Assembly: GCA_021323535.1 (NCBI GenBank)
Contig: JAJONO010000011.1
Location: forward strand, 1 to 64,000
DNA from: Bacteroidota bacterium
GTDB lineage: Bacteria; Bacteroidota; Bacteroidia; B-17B0; Aurantibacillaceae
Reading direction: 5' to 3'
DNA: 64,000 nucleotides
This document shows positions 34,720-44,457 of the stretch, in pieces (the first letter of the stretch is position 1; each line of letters starts with the position of its first letter). A model generated the notes under the pieces. That model was not told where the DNA came from, ran no database searches, and worked only from the letters and a program-made list of their open reading frames with translations. The position numbers and the translations under genes were made by a program.

Positions 34720-36835
34720 ACTTCTTAAATATGGATGTTATATCCTGTCGTTTTTTTTAATGACAGTTAACACCTGTTTCGCCAATAAAAGTGATTCTCT
34801 TCTTAAAGTTCTTGAGAAATTTCCTCAGGAAGATTCTATCCGTGCACGAATACTTTACCGGGTGGGTTCGGCCTTCATTCAGGAAGATAATTATACATCT
34901 TCCATCGACTATCTTAACATGGCCAACAAACTTGCACGAAAGCTCAATTTAAAAATGCTGGAAGGTTTATCGTACAATAAACTTGGAGATGTTTACTCGG
35001 CCATTGATGAAAATGAAAAAGCGAAAGAGTATTATTTAAAAAACATGGTGGCTTTTAAGAGTATTAATCATGCTCACGGAATTGCCCTCACCTATAACGA
35101 CCTGGGAAATCTGGAAGAAGTAGAAGGAAATTATAACAGCGCTCTCAAACATTTTTTCGATTATCTGAATTACGCCGAAAAAATACACAGCGAATCAGAT
35201 ATGGCTATTGCCTATAACAACATAGCCATTATCTACTCCGACATGAAAGATTTCAAAATGGAACAGGCTTATAATTTTAAAGCTCTGAAGATCCGTGAAA
35301 AACTAAATGAACCCTGGCAACTGGCAGCGTCCTATAACAATATCGGCGTAGCATACCAAACTGTGAACAACTGGAATTCGTCCATTCTCTATTACAACAA
35401 AGCTTTAAAGATCAGAACCGAACTCAATGATATAGATGGTATTGCCGCCTCTTATCATAATCTTGCCATCTGTTACAAACATCTTGGCGATTTTAAACTG
35501 TCAGAAGAGTACTATCTTAAAGCCTTGAAAATTCAATTGGACCTGAATACGAAGGCGGATATTGCACTTACTTCGATTAATCTTGGTAAATTTTATTTTG
35601 ATACTAAACAACATAAAAAGTCATTTGACTATCTGAATAATGCTCTTAAAATAAGTAATGAATTAAACCTGATAGAATACAGAACAGATGTGCATATGGC
35701 CTTATATGAGATTTATAACGAATTGAAGCAATCCGACAAGGCACTTATACATTACAGGAAATACGTTGAACTCCGCGATTCGGTAAGTAATGTTGAACAG
35801 AGCAAAGAGTTCACAAGAATTGAAATGCAGAATAAGTTCGACAAAGAGCTTTCGGAGCGCCAACTGGAACAGACAAAAAAAGATGCTATAGCAAAACAGC
35901 AGCAGAAACAACAACGCATTGTCACCATCTCGGTAAGTGTTCTTCTTTTAATCATTACTGTATTTTTATTTTTTGTGTACCGTAGTTATAAGCAGAAACA
36001 GCAAGCCAATGTTATTATCACAAACCAGAAAAAGGAAGTAGAGAGCCAGAAACACCTGATCGAAGAAAAACAGAAAGAAATCATTGATTCTATTAATTAC
36101 GCTAAACGTATCCAAAGCGCTATTCTAGCAAAGGAAGAAGACATTCGGGTTCACTTTCCACACAGTTTTCTTTATTATAATCCGAAGGATATTGTGGCAG
36201 GTGACTTTTATTTTTTCGAAACTACAAAGAATCATGTGTTTTACGCTGCAGCAGATTGTACCGGTCACGGCGTTCCGGGAGCCCTTGTAAGTGTGGTTTG
36301 CTCAAATGCTCTTAGTCGTTGTGTAAAGGAATTTAATCTTAGCGACCCTGGAAAAATCCTCGATAAAACGAGAGAACTCGTATTAGAAACTTTCAAAAAA
36401 AGCGGACAGGATGTGAAAGACGGAATGGATATTTCTTTAATAAGTATCAATTTGTCAATTCAAAATTCAAAAGGGAAGCTTATTCAATGGAGTGGCGCAA
36501 ATAACCCATTATGGTATGTTCAGAATAACGAACTCAAAGAAATAACGGCAAACAAACAACCGATTGGACAAGTGGACTCTCCTACTCCATTTACAACTCA
36601 CGAAATAAAACTGAGCGAGGGCGACAGTGTATATTTATTCACCGACGGTTATGCTGATCAGTTTGGCGGGGCAGCAGGTAAAAAATTCAAATACAAACAA
36701 TTTTCAGAACTACTATTAGCAACAAATAATATGGATCCTGAAAGTCAGAAAGAAAAAATCGTAAAAACATTCGAAAACTGGAAAGGAACTCTTGAACAGG
36801 TAGACGATGTTTTGTTAATTGGAATTAAAATTTAG
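34712..36835 (+). CDS. TPR-SpoIIE phosphatase, paralogue 4
   Basis: A 707-residue paralogue starting at GTG 34712, eight bases inside the previous gene; the nearby ATG at 34731 is out of frame. Hydrophobic N-terminus (LLKYGCYILSFFLMTVNTCF), TPRs about 45-360, transmembrane helix about 402-422 (IVTISVSVLLLIITVFLFFV), linker LIEEKQKEIIDSINYAKRIQ. SpoIIE motifs: AGDFYFF, ADCTGHGVPGALVSVVC, KDGMDI, FTDGYADQFGG, EQVDDVLLIGI. It groups with paralogues 1 and 8. It has no insertion between motifs 1 and 2, but TCAATTCAAAATTCAAAA (36455-36472) encodes a short extra stretch (IQNSKGK) in a later loop. Confidence 0.92.
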   Translation: MYKLLKYGCYILSFFLMTVNTCFANKSDSLLKVLEKFPQEDSIRARILYRVGSAFIQEDNYTSSIDYLNMANKLARKLNLKMLEGLSYNKLGDVYSAIDENEKAKEYYLKNMVAFKSINHAHGIALTYNDLGNLEEVEGNYNSALKHFFDYLNYAEKIHSESDMAIAYNNIAIIYSDMKDFKMEQAYNFKALKIREKLNEPWQLAASYNNIGVAYQTVNNWNSSILYYNKALKIRTELNDIDGIAASYHNLAICYKHLGDFKLSEEYYLKALKIQLDLNTKADIALTSINLGKFYFDTKQHKKSFDYLNNALKISNELNLIEYRTDVHMALYEIYNELKQSDKALIHYRKYVELRDSVSNVEQSKEFTRIEMQNKFDKELSERQLEQTKKDAIAKQQQKQQRIVTISVSVLLLIITVFLFFVYRSYKQKQQANVIITNQKKEVESQKHLIEEKQKEIIDSINYAKRIQSAILAKEEDIRVHFPHSFLYYNPKDIVAGDFYFFETTKNHVFYAAADCTGHGVPGALVSVVCSNALSRCVKEFNLSDPGKILDKTRELVLETFKKSGQDVKDGMDISLISINLSIQNSKGKLIQWSGANNPLWYVQNNELKEITANKQPIGQVDSPTPFTTHEIKLSEGDSVYLFTDGYADQFGGAAGKKFKYKQFSELLLATNNMDPESQKEKIVKTFENWKGTLEQVDDVLLIGIKI

Positions 36836-36839
36836 AACC

Positions 36840-38924
36840 GTGCGCAGAACTTTACAAAATATTTTCATTTTATTATTCGTGTTTTCTCTTTTAAAACTCG
36901 GGGCTCAATCCGTACAACGTATCGACAGTTTTCTGAAACTATTACAGAAAGGCGGTCATGATACAGTTCGTGCGAAGCTTCTTAACAGGATTGCTGGTAA
37001 TTACGAAAATCTGGGTCTTTACGACTCAACTTACAAATACGCGAAGATGAGCCACGCCATCTCTAACCGTGTTAATTATATAAATGGAATTACAAATTCT
37101 TCTAATCTCATGGCGCATTACTTCATCTCTAATGGTTCGTATGATTCCGCATATCGTTATTACGACATCTGTATGTATCATTACAAACTCGCAAACGACA
37201 AGGAAGGAATGGCAGGGCTTTATAATAACCTTGGCGTGTTGTATAAGAGAAAAGGAAACACTTCTAAGGCGCTTGATTACTACTACAAATCACTCAAACT
37301 AAAAGAAGAGATCGGCGATTCTTTAGGTATGGGTAATTCCTGCTCTAACCTTGGAAGCCTGTATGTTGATAACGGAGATACTGTTAATGGACTTAAATAT
37401 AACCTCCGTGCTCTTCGTATAAGGGAACAGATCAGGGACAGATCAGGAATGGCAAGTTCCTACATGGCCCTGGGATTATATTACTCAAAGCTTCCCGATT
37501 TTATTAATGCCGAAATTAATTTCAGGAAAGCGTTAAGAATTGAAGAGGAACTTGGTGATGAAGAGGGAATTGCTATTGCAAGCTATAATATCGGTGGATT
37601 TTATTTTAAACAAAAGAAATTTACAGAAGCGGAAAAACTGTTTCAACGGGCCCTTGATATATCAATTAAAAATTCGGATCCCGAAGGACTAGCTGTTTGT
37701 TACAAAAGTCTGGGTGAAATAAAATATCTCAAAGGCATGAAAAAGGAAGCGCTTCAGTATTATGAAAACTCCTACAAAGCCGCGAGAGAATCTAACTCCA
37801 TAGAAATTATATACCCCGCTGCTGAAGAATTGAGCAAGCTTTATGAGGAACTGGGTGATTATAAAAAAGCGCTGGCCATGCAAAGGGAAAGTATCCTTTT
37901 AAAAGATAGTGTCTTTAATACCGAGAATCTGAAAAAACTGGCAAGTACCGAATTAAAATATCAGCACGAAAAAGAAACTCTCCTACTACAGAATGAACAA
38001 CAAAAGAGGGAGGCTTTAGCCGAGGCTGAAAACCATAAGAAGAATATCATCATTATTTGTTCTGCCTTGTTTCTTATAGCGGTTGGATTTTTTGCTTTTA
38101 TCCTATATAAACGACTGCAGGAAAATAAAAAACAAAAATACGTCATTGAACAACAGAATAAAGAAATTGTAGATTCAATTAAATACGCTCAAAGGATACA
38201 GAACACTTTACTTACCGGCGAATCATTTATCAGCGAACACGTTTCTGAGAATTTCATTCTATTTAAACCAAAAGATATTGTTAGTGGCGATTTTTATTGG
38301 GGCACAGTCTCACAGCATCCTACACTAAACACTCAACTCTTCTATTTAGCCGTGTGTGATTCTACGGGTCACGGGGTGCCGGGAGCATTCATGAGTTTAT
38401 TAAATATTGGTTTTCTTAACGAGGCCGTCAACGAAAAATCAATCAGCGATCCTGATAAGGTCTTTAACTATACACGCGAAAAACTAATCAATAGCATTAG
38501 TAAAGAGGGTCAGAAAGACGGATTTGACGGCATTCTTTTACGGATAGAAAAAAACAATGATGGCGCTAAGGTACATTATGCTGCCGCTAATAATAAATCT
38601 ATTGTTATTTCTGATGGAAAACTGGTTGAATTGAAAAACGACCGTATGCCTGTTGGAAAGGGAGAAAAAGAAGATTCATTCTCTCTTTATGAAATAAGTT
38701 TAAAGAAAGGCGACATCATTTATATGTTCACCGATGGTTTCGCGGATCAGTTCGGAGGGTTAGAAGGAAAAAAGTTCAAGTATAAACAACTGAATGAATT
38801 ACTTCTCCATTGCAGCAGGGAAGAAATGAGCAAACAGAAAAATATGCTTGAAACAGAGTTTACTATCTGGAAAAATAACCTTGAACAGGTAGACGACGTA
38901 TGCGTTATTGGAATCAAGGTTTAA
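36840..38924 (+). CDS. TPR-SpoIIE phosphatase, paralogue 5
   Basis: A 694-residue paralogue. I choose GTG 36840, four bases after the previous stop, giving MRRTLQNIFILLFVFSLLKL and GAQ as a signal peptide; a TTG at 36819 would add seven residues and overlap. TPRs about 35-370, transmembrane helix about 401-421 (NIIIICSALFLIAVGFFAFI), linker IEQQNKEIVDSIKYAQRIQ. SpoIIE motifs: SGDFYWG, CDSTGHGVPGAFMSLLNIGF, KDGFDGI, FTDGFADQFGG, EQVDDVCVIGI. A short insertion (SQHPTLNT, about 38307-38336) lies between motifs 1 and 2. Last gene of the first tightly packed block. Confidence 0.92.
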   Translation: MRRTLQNIFILLFVFSLLKLGAQSVQRIDSFLKLLQKGGHDTVRAKLLNRIAGNYENLGLYDSTYKYAKMSHAISNRVNYINGITNSSNLMAHYFISNGSYDSAYRYYDICMYHYKLANDKEGMAGLYNNLGVLYKRKGNTSKALDYYYKSLKLKEEIGDSLGMGNSCSNLGSLYVDNGDTVNGLKYNLRALRIREQIRDRSGMASSYMALGLYYSKLPDFINAEINFRKALRIEEELGDEEGIAIASYNIGGFYFKQKKFTEAEKLFQRALDISIKNSDPEGLAVCYKSLGEIKYLKGMKKEALQYYENSYKAARESNSIEIIYPAAEELSKLYEELGDYKKALAMQRESILLKDSVFNTENLKKLASTELKYQHEKETLLLQNEQQKREALAEAENHKKNIIIICSALFLIAVGFFAFILYKRLQENKKQKYVIEQQNKEIVDSIKYAQRIQNTLLTGESFISEHVSENFILFKPKDIVSGDFYWGTVSQHPTLNTQLFYLAVCDSTGHGVPGAFMSLLNIGFLNEAVNEKSISDPDKVFNYTREKLINSISKEGQKDGFDGILLRIEKNNDGAKVHYAAANNKSIVISDGKLVELKNDRMPVGKGEKEDSFSLYEISLKKGDIIYMFTDGFADQFGGLEGKKFKYKQLNELLLHCSREEMSKQKNMLETEFTIWKNNLEQVDDVCVIGIKV

Positions 38925-39102
38925 TAACCCCAATAGTGATTGGTGAGCTGCTTTCCTGATAAATTTTACGTTACGAAGGAACATACAGCTCCAGAAACCT
39001 CCAGGTTCTTATTTTTGATCCCTGAACAAATTCTATTCAAATTGATATAAATTCCTGGCCAATACAACAAAAATTAAGTTATATTAGTAAGATATAATTT
39101 AA

Positions 39103-41091
39103 TTGAGGTCCAGGTTTGTCATATTGATTTCCCTATTTTTTTTGTATGGTAATTTTTTTGCTATCAATAAAGATTCACTTATTAAAATTATCAATAATAC
39201 TAATGCGCCCGATACAACACGATTCAGCGCGTATTATGAACTTGGCTGGGAAATGATATACACCAGCTCCGATTCAACGTATCTTCTCGCAAAAAAAGCT
39301 TTTGTCATTGCCAGAGCCTCTAAATTAAAAATTCATCAAACCAAAGTGCTCAATCTCATGGGAGCATATTTTCAGATAAAGGCCGATTATTTACAGGCCA
39401 TCGATTATTATCAGAAATCATTGAAGATAGGTGAAGAGATTAATAACGTTGACGCTGTACTTGTAGCTAATGGCAATATAGGCGCGCTTTACCTTTTGCT
39501 TGGTCAGCATAAAAAAGGACTGGAATACCAGATGAAAAGCCTGGCACTTGCCGAGAAAAGCGGAAAAAAACAAAAACTTGGTTCCATCTATAACAATCTT
39601 TGCCTTGCTTATTTCAATTTCGGTGAATTACAAAAAAGTGTTGAGTTTGGATTAAAAAGTCTTGAGAATTATAAAGAGTTCTCAGATAAGAACGGCATCT
39701 GTTCGGCCACGGGTAATCTTGGTAATGCTTATACTGGTTTGAAGGAATACGATAAAGCTCTTGAAAATTTCATGACCTGTTATACACTCGCTAAAGAGAT
39801 CAGTAACACTTATGAGCAAAGTCGCGCCGCTCTCGATATAGGCTATATTTACATTGAGGAAAAAAAATACCAGGAAGCGATCCGTTTTTTTACAGAGGCG
39901 CAAAAACTGGCATCTGATAATGAAGATGAAGTAAACACCCGTGATTCCCACCTCGGTCTTTACAAATCCTACAAAGCCATGGGCGACAATAAAAAATCGC
40001 TCGAGTGTTACGAAAAGTACAACGAACTTAATGCAGCTATTAACAAGGAAGAAAAAGAAGAGGCCGTTAACCGCAAGGAAATGGAGTTTGAATTCAACAA
40101 ACGCACCGTTCGCGACAGTATTAAAAATGCTGAAGAAAGAAAAGTGCAGGACGTTTTACTAGAGGCTAACAAAGCGCAGATCGAAAAAGACAAGATCCTT
40201 AAAATTGTTCTTACTGTTGGGTTAATTCTTGTGATCGGCTTCGGTATTCTTATTTTTAACCGTTTCCGTATTACGCGCAAACAAAAGATCATTATCGAAT
40301 TAAAAAACAAACAAACCGAAGAACAAAAGGAGATCATTGAAAACAAGAATAAAGAAATTCTCGATTCTATTAACTATGCGAAAAGGATACAGTATACTCT
40401 TTTGGCACACGCAGAATTTTTAAGGGAAAATCTTCCGGAACATTTTGTGCTGTTCCGGCCAAAAGATATTGTCAGCGGAGATTATTACTGGGCCGTAAAA
40501 AAAGATCATTTGTTTTATCTGGCCTGCTGCGATAGTACAGGTCATGGGGTTCCGGGCGCATTCATGAGTTTGCTCAATATCGGATTTCTTAGTGAAGCCA
40601 TTAATGAAAAAAATATACTTGATCCTGATAAAGTATTCAATTACGTGCGGGACAGGCTAATTAATTCTATAAGCAAGGAAGAACAGAAAGATGGCTTCGA
40701 TGGAATACTTATGTGTTTCAATAAAAAAACAAACAGGGTTACTTACGTTGGCGCCAATAGCGAACCGGTCTTTGTTTCAAATGGAGGGCTTGTGGAACTT
40801 CCGTGCGACAAAATGCCTGTAGGAAAAGGTGAGCTTGAAAAAAGCTTCAGCCTTCATGAAATTAATGTGAAACCAGGCGACAGCATTTATCTCTTCACCG
40901 ATGGTTACGCCGATCAGTTTGGCGGACCAAAAGGAAAAAAATTCAAATACAAACAACTCGAAGAGTTATTACTCAACTGCCATACACTTTCAGTTGATGA
41001 GCAGAAAGAAAAAATTGATACAGCTTTTCTTTCATGGAAAGGCGATCTTGAGCAGATTGACGATGTTTGTGTTATAGGAATAAAATTCTGA
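39103..41091 (+). CDS. TPR-SpoIIE phosphatase, paralogue 6
   Basis: A 662-residue paralogue that starts at TTG 39103 directly after an in-frame TAA, giving the signal peptide MRSRFVILISLFFLYGNFFA. TPRs about 50-310, transmembrane helix about 366-386 (KIVLTVGLILVIGFGILIFN), linker IIENKNKEILDSINYAKRIQ. SpoIIE motifs: SGDYYWA, CDSTGHGVPGAFMSLLNIGF, KDGFDGI, FTDGYADQFGG, EQIDDVCVIGI. It has the shortest motif 1-2 loop, with no repeat insertion (KKDHLFYLAC). The 178-base gap before it suggests its own promoter; it overlaps paralogue 7 by TGATG. Confidence 0.92.
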   Translation: MRSRFVILISLFFLYGNFFAINKDSLIKIINNTNAPDTTRFSAYYELGWEMIYTSSDSTYLLAKKAFVIARASKLKIHQTKVLNLMGAYFQIKADYLQAIDYYQKSLKIGEEINNVDAVLVANGNIGALYLLLGQHKKGLEYQMKSLALAEKSGKKQKLGSIYNNLCLAYFNFGELQKSVEFGLKSLENYKEFSDKNGICSATGNLGNAYTGLKEYDKALENFMTCYTLAKEISNTYEQSRAALDIGYIYIEEKKYQEAIRFFTEAQKLASDNEDEVNTRDSHLGLYKSYKAMGDNKKSLECYEKYNELNAAINKEEKEEAVNRKEMEFEFNKRTVRDSIKNAEERKVQDVLLEANKAQIEKDKILKIVLTVGLILVIGFGILIFNRFRITRKQKIIIELKNKQTEEQKEIIENKNKEILDSINYAKRIQYTLLAHAEFLRENLPEHFVLFRPKDIVSGDYYWAVKKDHLFYLACCDSTGHGVPGAFMSLLNIGFLSEAINEKNILDPDKVFNYVRDRLINSISKEEQKDGFDGILMCFNKKTNRVTYVGANSEPVFVSNGGLVELPCDKMPVGKGELEKSFSLHEINVKPGDSIYLFTDGYADQFGGPKGKKFKYKQLEELLLNCHTLSVDEQKEKIDTAFLSWKGDLEQIDDVCVIGIKF

Positions 41092-43265
41092 TGAGAACAA
41101 TTATACTGATATACTTTACCTTCTTTTGTTTGTCAGTATTCTCACAATCACGTAAATCAGATTCCTTATATTCCATTTATAAAAACACATCACTTGCCGA
41201 TACAACACGGTTAAGGGCCCTTCAGGATCTCGGCTGGTCATTCGGTAAAAGAAATCCCGACTCTGCCATTACTCTTACCAAAATACTTCTGAAAGAGACC
41301 CGGGATAAAAAGCTCATTCGTTATGAAGCCGCCGCGCTGAGTAATCTTGGCGTTTTTTACAAAAATAAAAATGAATATTCCATAGCAAAGGATTATATGG
41401 AAAAGGCGCTCGATATTCGCATGAAGCGAAATGATCGTAAAGGAATTGCAGCCTCCTATAATGGGCTAGGTAATTTATATTCCCGCATGCTCGACTTTCC
41501 AAAGGCCATCGATTATTTTCTGAAGAACATTCAAATCTACGAATCCCTTAACGAACCCGAACAACAGGCCATGGCCCAGGGAAATATAGGAAACATTTAT
41601 TTCAGACTTAAGGATTACCGCCAGGCTGTGAATTATCACCTTAAATCGCTCCTTATTAAAAAAATGTCCGGCCTCGATCAATCGGCTTCAACCAATTATA
41701 TTAACATCAGCTCGGCCTATTATGGTTTATCAAAATTTGATTCTGCCATGTATTATGTAAAAAAAGCAATAACCATTAACAAGAAAGAAAATAACGAACG
41801 CGACCTGGGGCTCTGTTATCAGAATATGGGTGATATTTATTATTCCCTGCGACAATACGATTCGGCTTTGTTTTATTTCGAAAAAACACTGGCGTATAGC
41901 AAAAAAAGTAAAGACATTGATAACGAAGCCCGAACACTGATCAGTCTTGGTGATTTATACTATGTACTCGATAAACCAGTTCTGGCTAAACAAAAAGTTG
42001 AAGAGGCTCTTGTTATATTTAAAAAAATTGAAGATAAAATAATGATACAGGGTTGTTATGAATTTCTTTACCAGCTCTATAAGAAACAAAACAATCATAA
42101 AGAAGCTCTGAAGTATCATGAACTATATATAGGCACACGTGATAGCATGCGCACCGAAGAGAACGAAAAAGCGGTATTGCAAAGATCGTTTCAATATGAA
42201 TTTGAGAAAAAATCACTCGCTGATAGTCTCTTATTAACTGAAGAAAAAAAATTAGGTCAGGCAAAGCTCGAACAGGAAAAAACAAAGCAATGGGCTCTTT
42301 ATGGAGGATTAGGATTATTTGCTCTTTTCGCCGGATTCATGTTTAACCGTTATCGTGTTACTCAAAAGCAAAAGAAGATCATTGAAGCCAAAGAAAAAGA
42401 AACACATCGTCAGAAAGAAATAATCGAAGAGAAACAAACCGAGATCCTTGACTCCATGATATATGCTAAACGTATCCAGGGGTCATTAATGGCAGGTAAA
42501 AAAATAATGGATGAACATCTGAATGATTATTTCATTTACTTCAGACCAAAAGATATTGTTAGCGGTGATTTTTACTGGAGTACGATTGTTCAAAATAGTT
42601 TAAAAATTGATCAAAGCGACACAACTGTTACTTTAAACAACTTTAAATCACCTTTAAACAATGACAAATTATTCTATTTGGCAGTATGTGATAGTACCGG
42701 TCACGGCGTTCCCGGGGCCATGATGAGCATGCTCAATATTTCCTGTCTGAATGAAGCTGTTAATGAAAGAAAACTAACCAACCCGGCTGAAATATTAAAT
42801 TACGCGCGAACAAAAATTATTTCTTCGCTGGCCGGAGACGGAAGCGATGACGGAGGAAAAGATGGAATGGATGGTGTGGTGTGTTGTTTTGATAAAGAAA
42901 AAAAGACGCTCACCTACTCTGCTGCCAACAATTCGTTTTACATTATAAGAAAAGGAAACCTTTTAGTGTTCAAGGCTGATAAAATGCCCGTTGGTAAATC
43001 ACCAAAAGAAAGCCAATCGTTTACAAGCCATACGATTGAACTTGAGACGGGCGACATGATTTATATTTTCACCGATGGTTATGCCGATCAGTTTGGCGGA
43101 CCAGGAGGTAAAAAATTCAAATACAAGCAAATGGAAGAACTATTGGTAAAACATCACACTTTGCCCCTCGCCGAACAAAAGAACAAAATTGAGGAGGTAT
43201 TTAATAACTGGAAAGGTAATCTGGAGCAGGTAGACGACATTTGCGTAATAGGAATACAGATTTAA
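41091..43265 (+). CDS. TPR-SpoIIE phosphatase, paralogue 7
   Basis: A 724-residue paralogue; the ATG at 41091 overlaps the previous stop (TGATG) and gives the signal peptide MRTIILIYFTFFCLSVFSQ. TPRs about 45-350, transmembrane helix about 400-417 (WALYGGLGLFALFAGFMF), linker IIEEKQTEILDSMIYAKRIQ. SpoIIE motifs: SGDFYWS, CDSTGHGVPGAMMSMLN, KDGMDGV, FTDGYADQFGG, EQVDDICVIGI. A repeat-derived insertion (42587-42662) of about 27 residues sits between motifs 1 and 2, nearly identical in DNA to that of paralogue 2. Last of the tandem series. Confidence 0.92.
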   Translation: MRTIILIYFTFFCLSVFSQSRKSDSLYSIYKNTSLADTTRLRALQDLGWSFGKRNPDSAITLTKILLKETRDKKLIRYEAAALSNLGVFYKNKNEYSIAKDYMEKALDIRMKRNDRKGIAASYNGLGNLYSRMLDFPKAIDYFLKNIQIYESLNEPEQQAMAQGNIGNIYFRLKDYRQAVNYHLKSLLIKKMSGLDQSASTNYINISSAYYGLSKFDSAMYYVKKAITINKKENNERDLGLCYQNMGDIYYSLRQYDSALFYFEKTLAYSKKSKDIDNEARTLISLGDLYYVLDKPVLAKQKVEEALVIFKKIEDKIMIQGCYEFLYQLYKKQNNHKEALKYHELYIGTRDSMRTEENEKAVLQRSFQYEFEKKSLADSLLLTEEKKLGQAKLEQEKTKQWALYGGLGLFALFAGFMFNRYRVTQKQKKIIEAKEKETHRQKEIIEEKQTEILDSMIYAKRIQGSLMAGKKIMDEHLNDYFIYFRPKDIVSGDFYWSTIVQNSLKIDQSDTTVTLNNFKSPLNNDKLFYLAVCDSTGHGVPGAMMSMLNISCLNEAVNERKLTNPAEILNYARTKIISSLAGDGSDDGGKDGMDGVVCCFDKEKKTLTYSAANNSFYIIRKGNLLVFKADKMPVGKSPKESQSFTSHTIELETGDMIYIFTDGYADQFGGPGGKKFKYKQMEELLVKHHTLPLAEQKNKIEEVFNNWKGNLEQVDDICVIGIQI
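42587..42662 (+). repeat. Repeat insertion inside SpoIIE domain of paralogue 7
   Basis: GTTCAAAAT then AGTTTAAAAATTGATCAAAG, as in paralogue 2 apart from a missing nine-base unit, and on the right TTTAAAC, AACTTTA, AATCACC and TTTAAAC in 7-base phase. The flanking coding DNA is clearly more diverged between the two genes than this insert. Confidence 0.75.
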
Positions 43266-43471
43266 TTTGCAAACAAAGTGGCTTTCCTGCCTATAAGAAA
43301 TATTTGGCTTATCAGAATAAAGATATTAACAGGTCAGGTATTTTCGAAAACCGGGAATTTGAACCTTTTTTTGACATCCCGGCAAAAATTCGTCGAAAAG
43401 TTGCTACCTAAACGATGTCTTATCTTTAAACGCTTAAAACGTTTGCCAGAATCGGAATTCAAATCTTTGCT

Positions 43472-43479
43472 TATATTTG
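43472..43479 (+). promoter_or_regulatory. -7 promoter box of ridA
   Basis: TATATTTG matches TAnnTTTG and lies 55 bases before the ridA ATG. It also falls in a 269-base gap with no credible gene. Confidence 0.55.
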
Positions 43480-43534
43480 TTATGCTTAACAATTCATTCA
43501 GAATCAAGCCCTAACTAAACAAAACATAAACAGC

Positions 43535-43915
43535 ATGAAAAAGATCATTAACACACCAGACGCACCGGCACCCATTGGCCCTTATAATCAGGCAGTTATA
43601 GTGGGAGACTCGATGTACATCAGTGGAACCATTGCTATGGACTTACAAAGCAAGCAGTTAGTAAAAACAACTATCAAAGAAGAAACTAAAATGGTAATGG
43701 ATTATATCGGCGCCATTTTAAAAGCCGGAGGGTGTAATTTTGAAAATGTGGTTAAAAGTACCATATTCCTTAATGACATGAACAATTTTGTACATGTGAA
43801 TGAGGTTTACGCTTCCTATTTTAAGGCCGATTTTCCGTCGAGAGCTACAATTCAGGCGACGAGACTACCAAAAGATGCCAACGTAGAGATTTCTGTAGAG
43901 GCCAAAATATTTTAG
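43535..43915 (+). CDS. ridA: RidA family imine/enamine deaminase
   Basis: Hydrolyses reactive enamine/imine intermediates released by PLP enzymes, protecting them in the cytosol. The 126-residue protein has the family signature from GPYNQAV (about residue 16) through YISGTIAMD to FPSRATIQATRLPKDANVEI, including the conserved Arg (in SRAT, about 103) that binds the substrate carboxylate. It forms trimers in known members. It is preceded by a perfect -7 box and is probably monocistronic. Confidence 0.93.
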   Translation: MKKIINTPDAPAPIGPYNQAVIVGDSMYISGTIAMDLQSKQLVKTTIKEETKMVMDYIGAILKAGGCNFENVVKSTIFLNDMNNFVHVNEVYASYFKADFPSRATIQATRLPKDANVEISVEAKIF

Positions 43916-43974
43916 ATTTTATTTGGAAACTTAATTATTTTGTCTAATTTTACTCTAATTTCTAAAAAATAATT

Positions 43975-44247
43975 ATGAACATTTTTGTTAGTAACATCAG
44001 TTTTAAAGTAAGAGAACAGGCACTTAGTGAACTTTTTTCGCAGTATGGTGAAGTATCGAGCGTGAGAATCATTAAGGACAAGGAAACCCGTCGCAGTAAA
44101 GGTTACGGTTTTGTTGAAATGCCTAACGACAATGAGGCTAACGCAGCGATTAACGCCCTTAACGGCAGCAATCACTACGAGCGTAACATTGTTGTTGCTG
44201 AAGCCAAGGGCCGTAAGGAACCTTCTGGTAACGCTTCCGAAGCTTAA
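43975..44247 (+). CDS. RNA-binding protein with one RRM domain
   Basis: A 90-residue single RRM. RNP2 is IFVSNI (residues 3-8) and RNP1 is KGYGFVEM (42-49). A short polar tail (KGRKEPSGNASEA) follows. Such small RRM proteins occur in Bacteroidota and cyanobacteria, and some respond to cold, but no specific role is shown here. TAATTTTA about 30 bases upstream is a near -7 box. A strong terminator ends the gene. Confidence 0.95.
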   Translation: MNIFVSNISFKVREQALSELFSQYGEVSSVRIIKDKETRRSKGYGFVEMPNDNEANAAINALNGSNHYERNIVVAEAKGRKEPSGNASEA

Positions 44248-44286
44248 CTGATTAACATAGAGTAAAACACTCCCAGACTTATATAC

Positions 44287-44314
44287 CCCGGAACCAAAAG
44301 TTCCGGGTTTTTTA
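44287..44314 (+). terminator. Terminator after the RRM gene
   Basis: Perfect 8-bp stem CCCGGAAC (44287-44294) and GTTCCGGG (44300-44307), loop of five bases, then a T tract. Confidence 0.9.
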
Positions 44315-44375
44315 TTTTTAACAATTCATAGGCTTTAGTCAATATCTTTTGCTTTAAAAACCCTTGCTTTCGTCG

Positions 44376-44383
44376 TATCTTTG
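44376..44383 (+). promoter_or_regulatory. -7 promoter box of carB
   Basis: TATCTTTG (followed by C) matches TAnnTTTG. A TTG lies 24 bases upstream at 44349-44351 as a possible -33 element. The leader to the carB ATG would be about 65 bases and contains the heptad repeat. Confidence 0.55.
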
Positions 44384-44418
44384 CCGAGTTTGTTTTTTTG
44401 GATCGTAATCCTCTGACG

Positions 44419-44452
44419 AACTTTGAACTTTAACCTTAAACTTTGAACTAAT
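44419..44452 (+). repeat. AAC-type heptad repeat in carB leader
   Basis: AACTTTG, AACTTT, AACCTTA, AACTTTG and AACTAAT follow each other, all but one of seven bases, ending six bases before the carB start codon, much as the array before tsf does. Confidence 0.75.
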
Positions 44453-44457
44453 TCGGT

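Noticed and set aside
30617-43265. Tandem paralogues as an assembly artefact
   Set aside because: The six genes differ clearly in sequence, TPR length, loops and start codons, so they are separate genes rather than collapsed duplicates.
43278-43514. 78-codon open frame after the last tandem phosphatase
   Set aside because: No signal peptide or recognisable pattern, composition unlike the neighbours, and it contains the -7 box of ridA; most likely chance.
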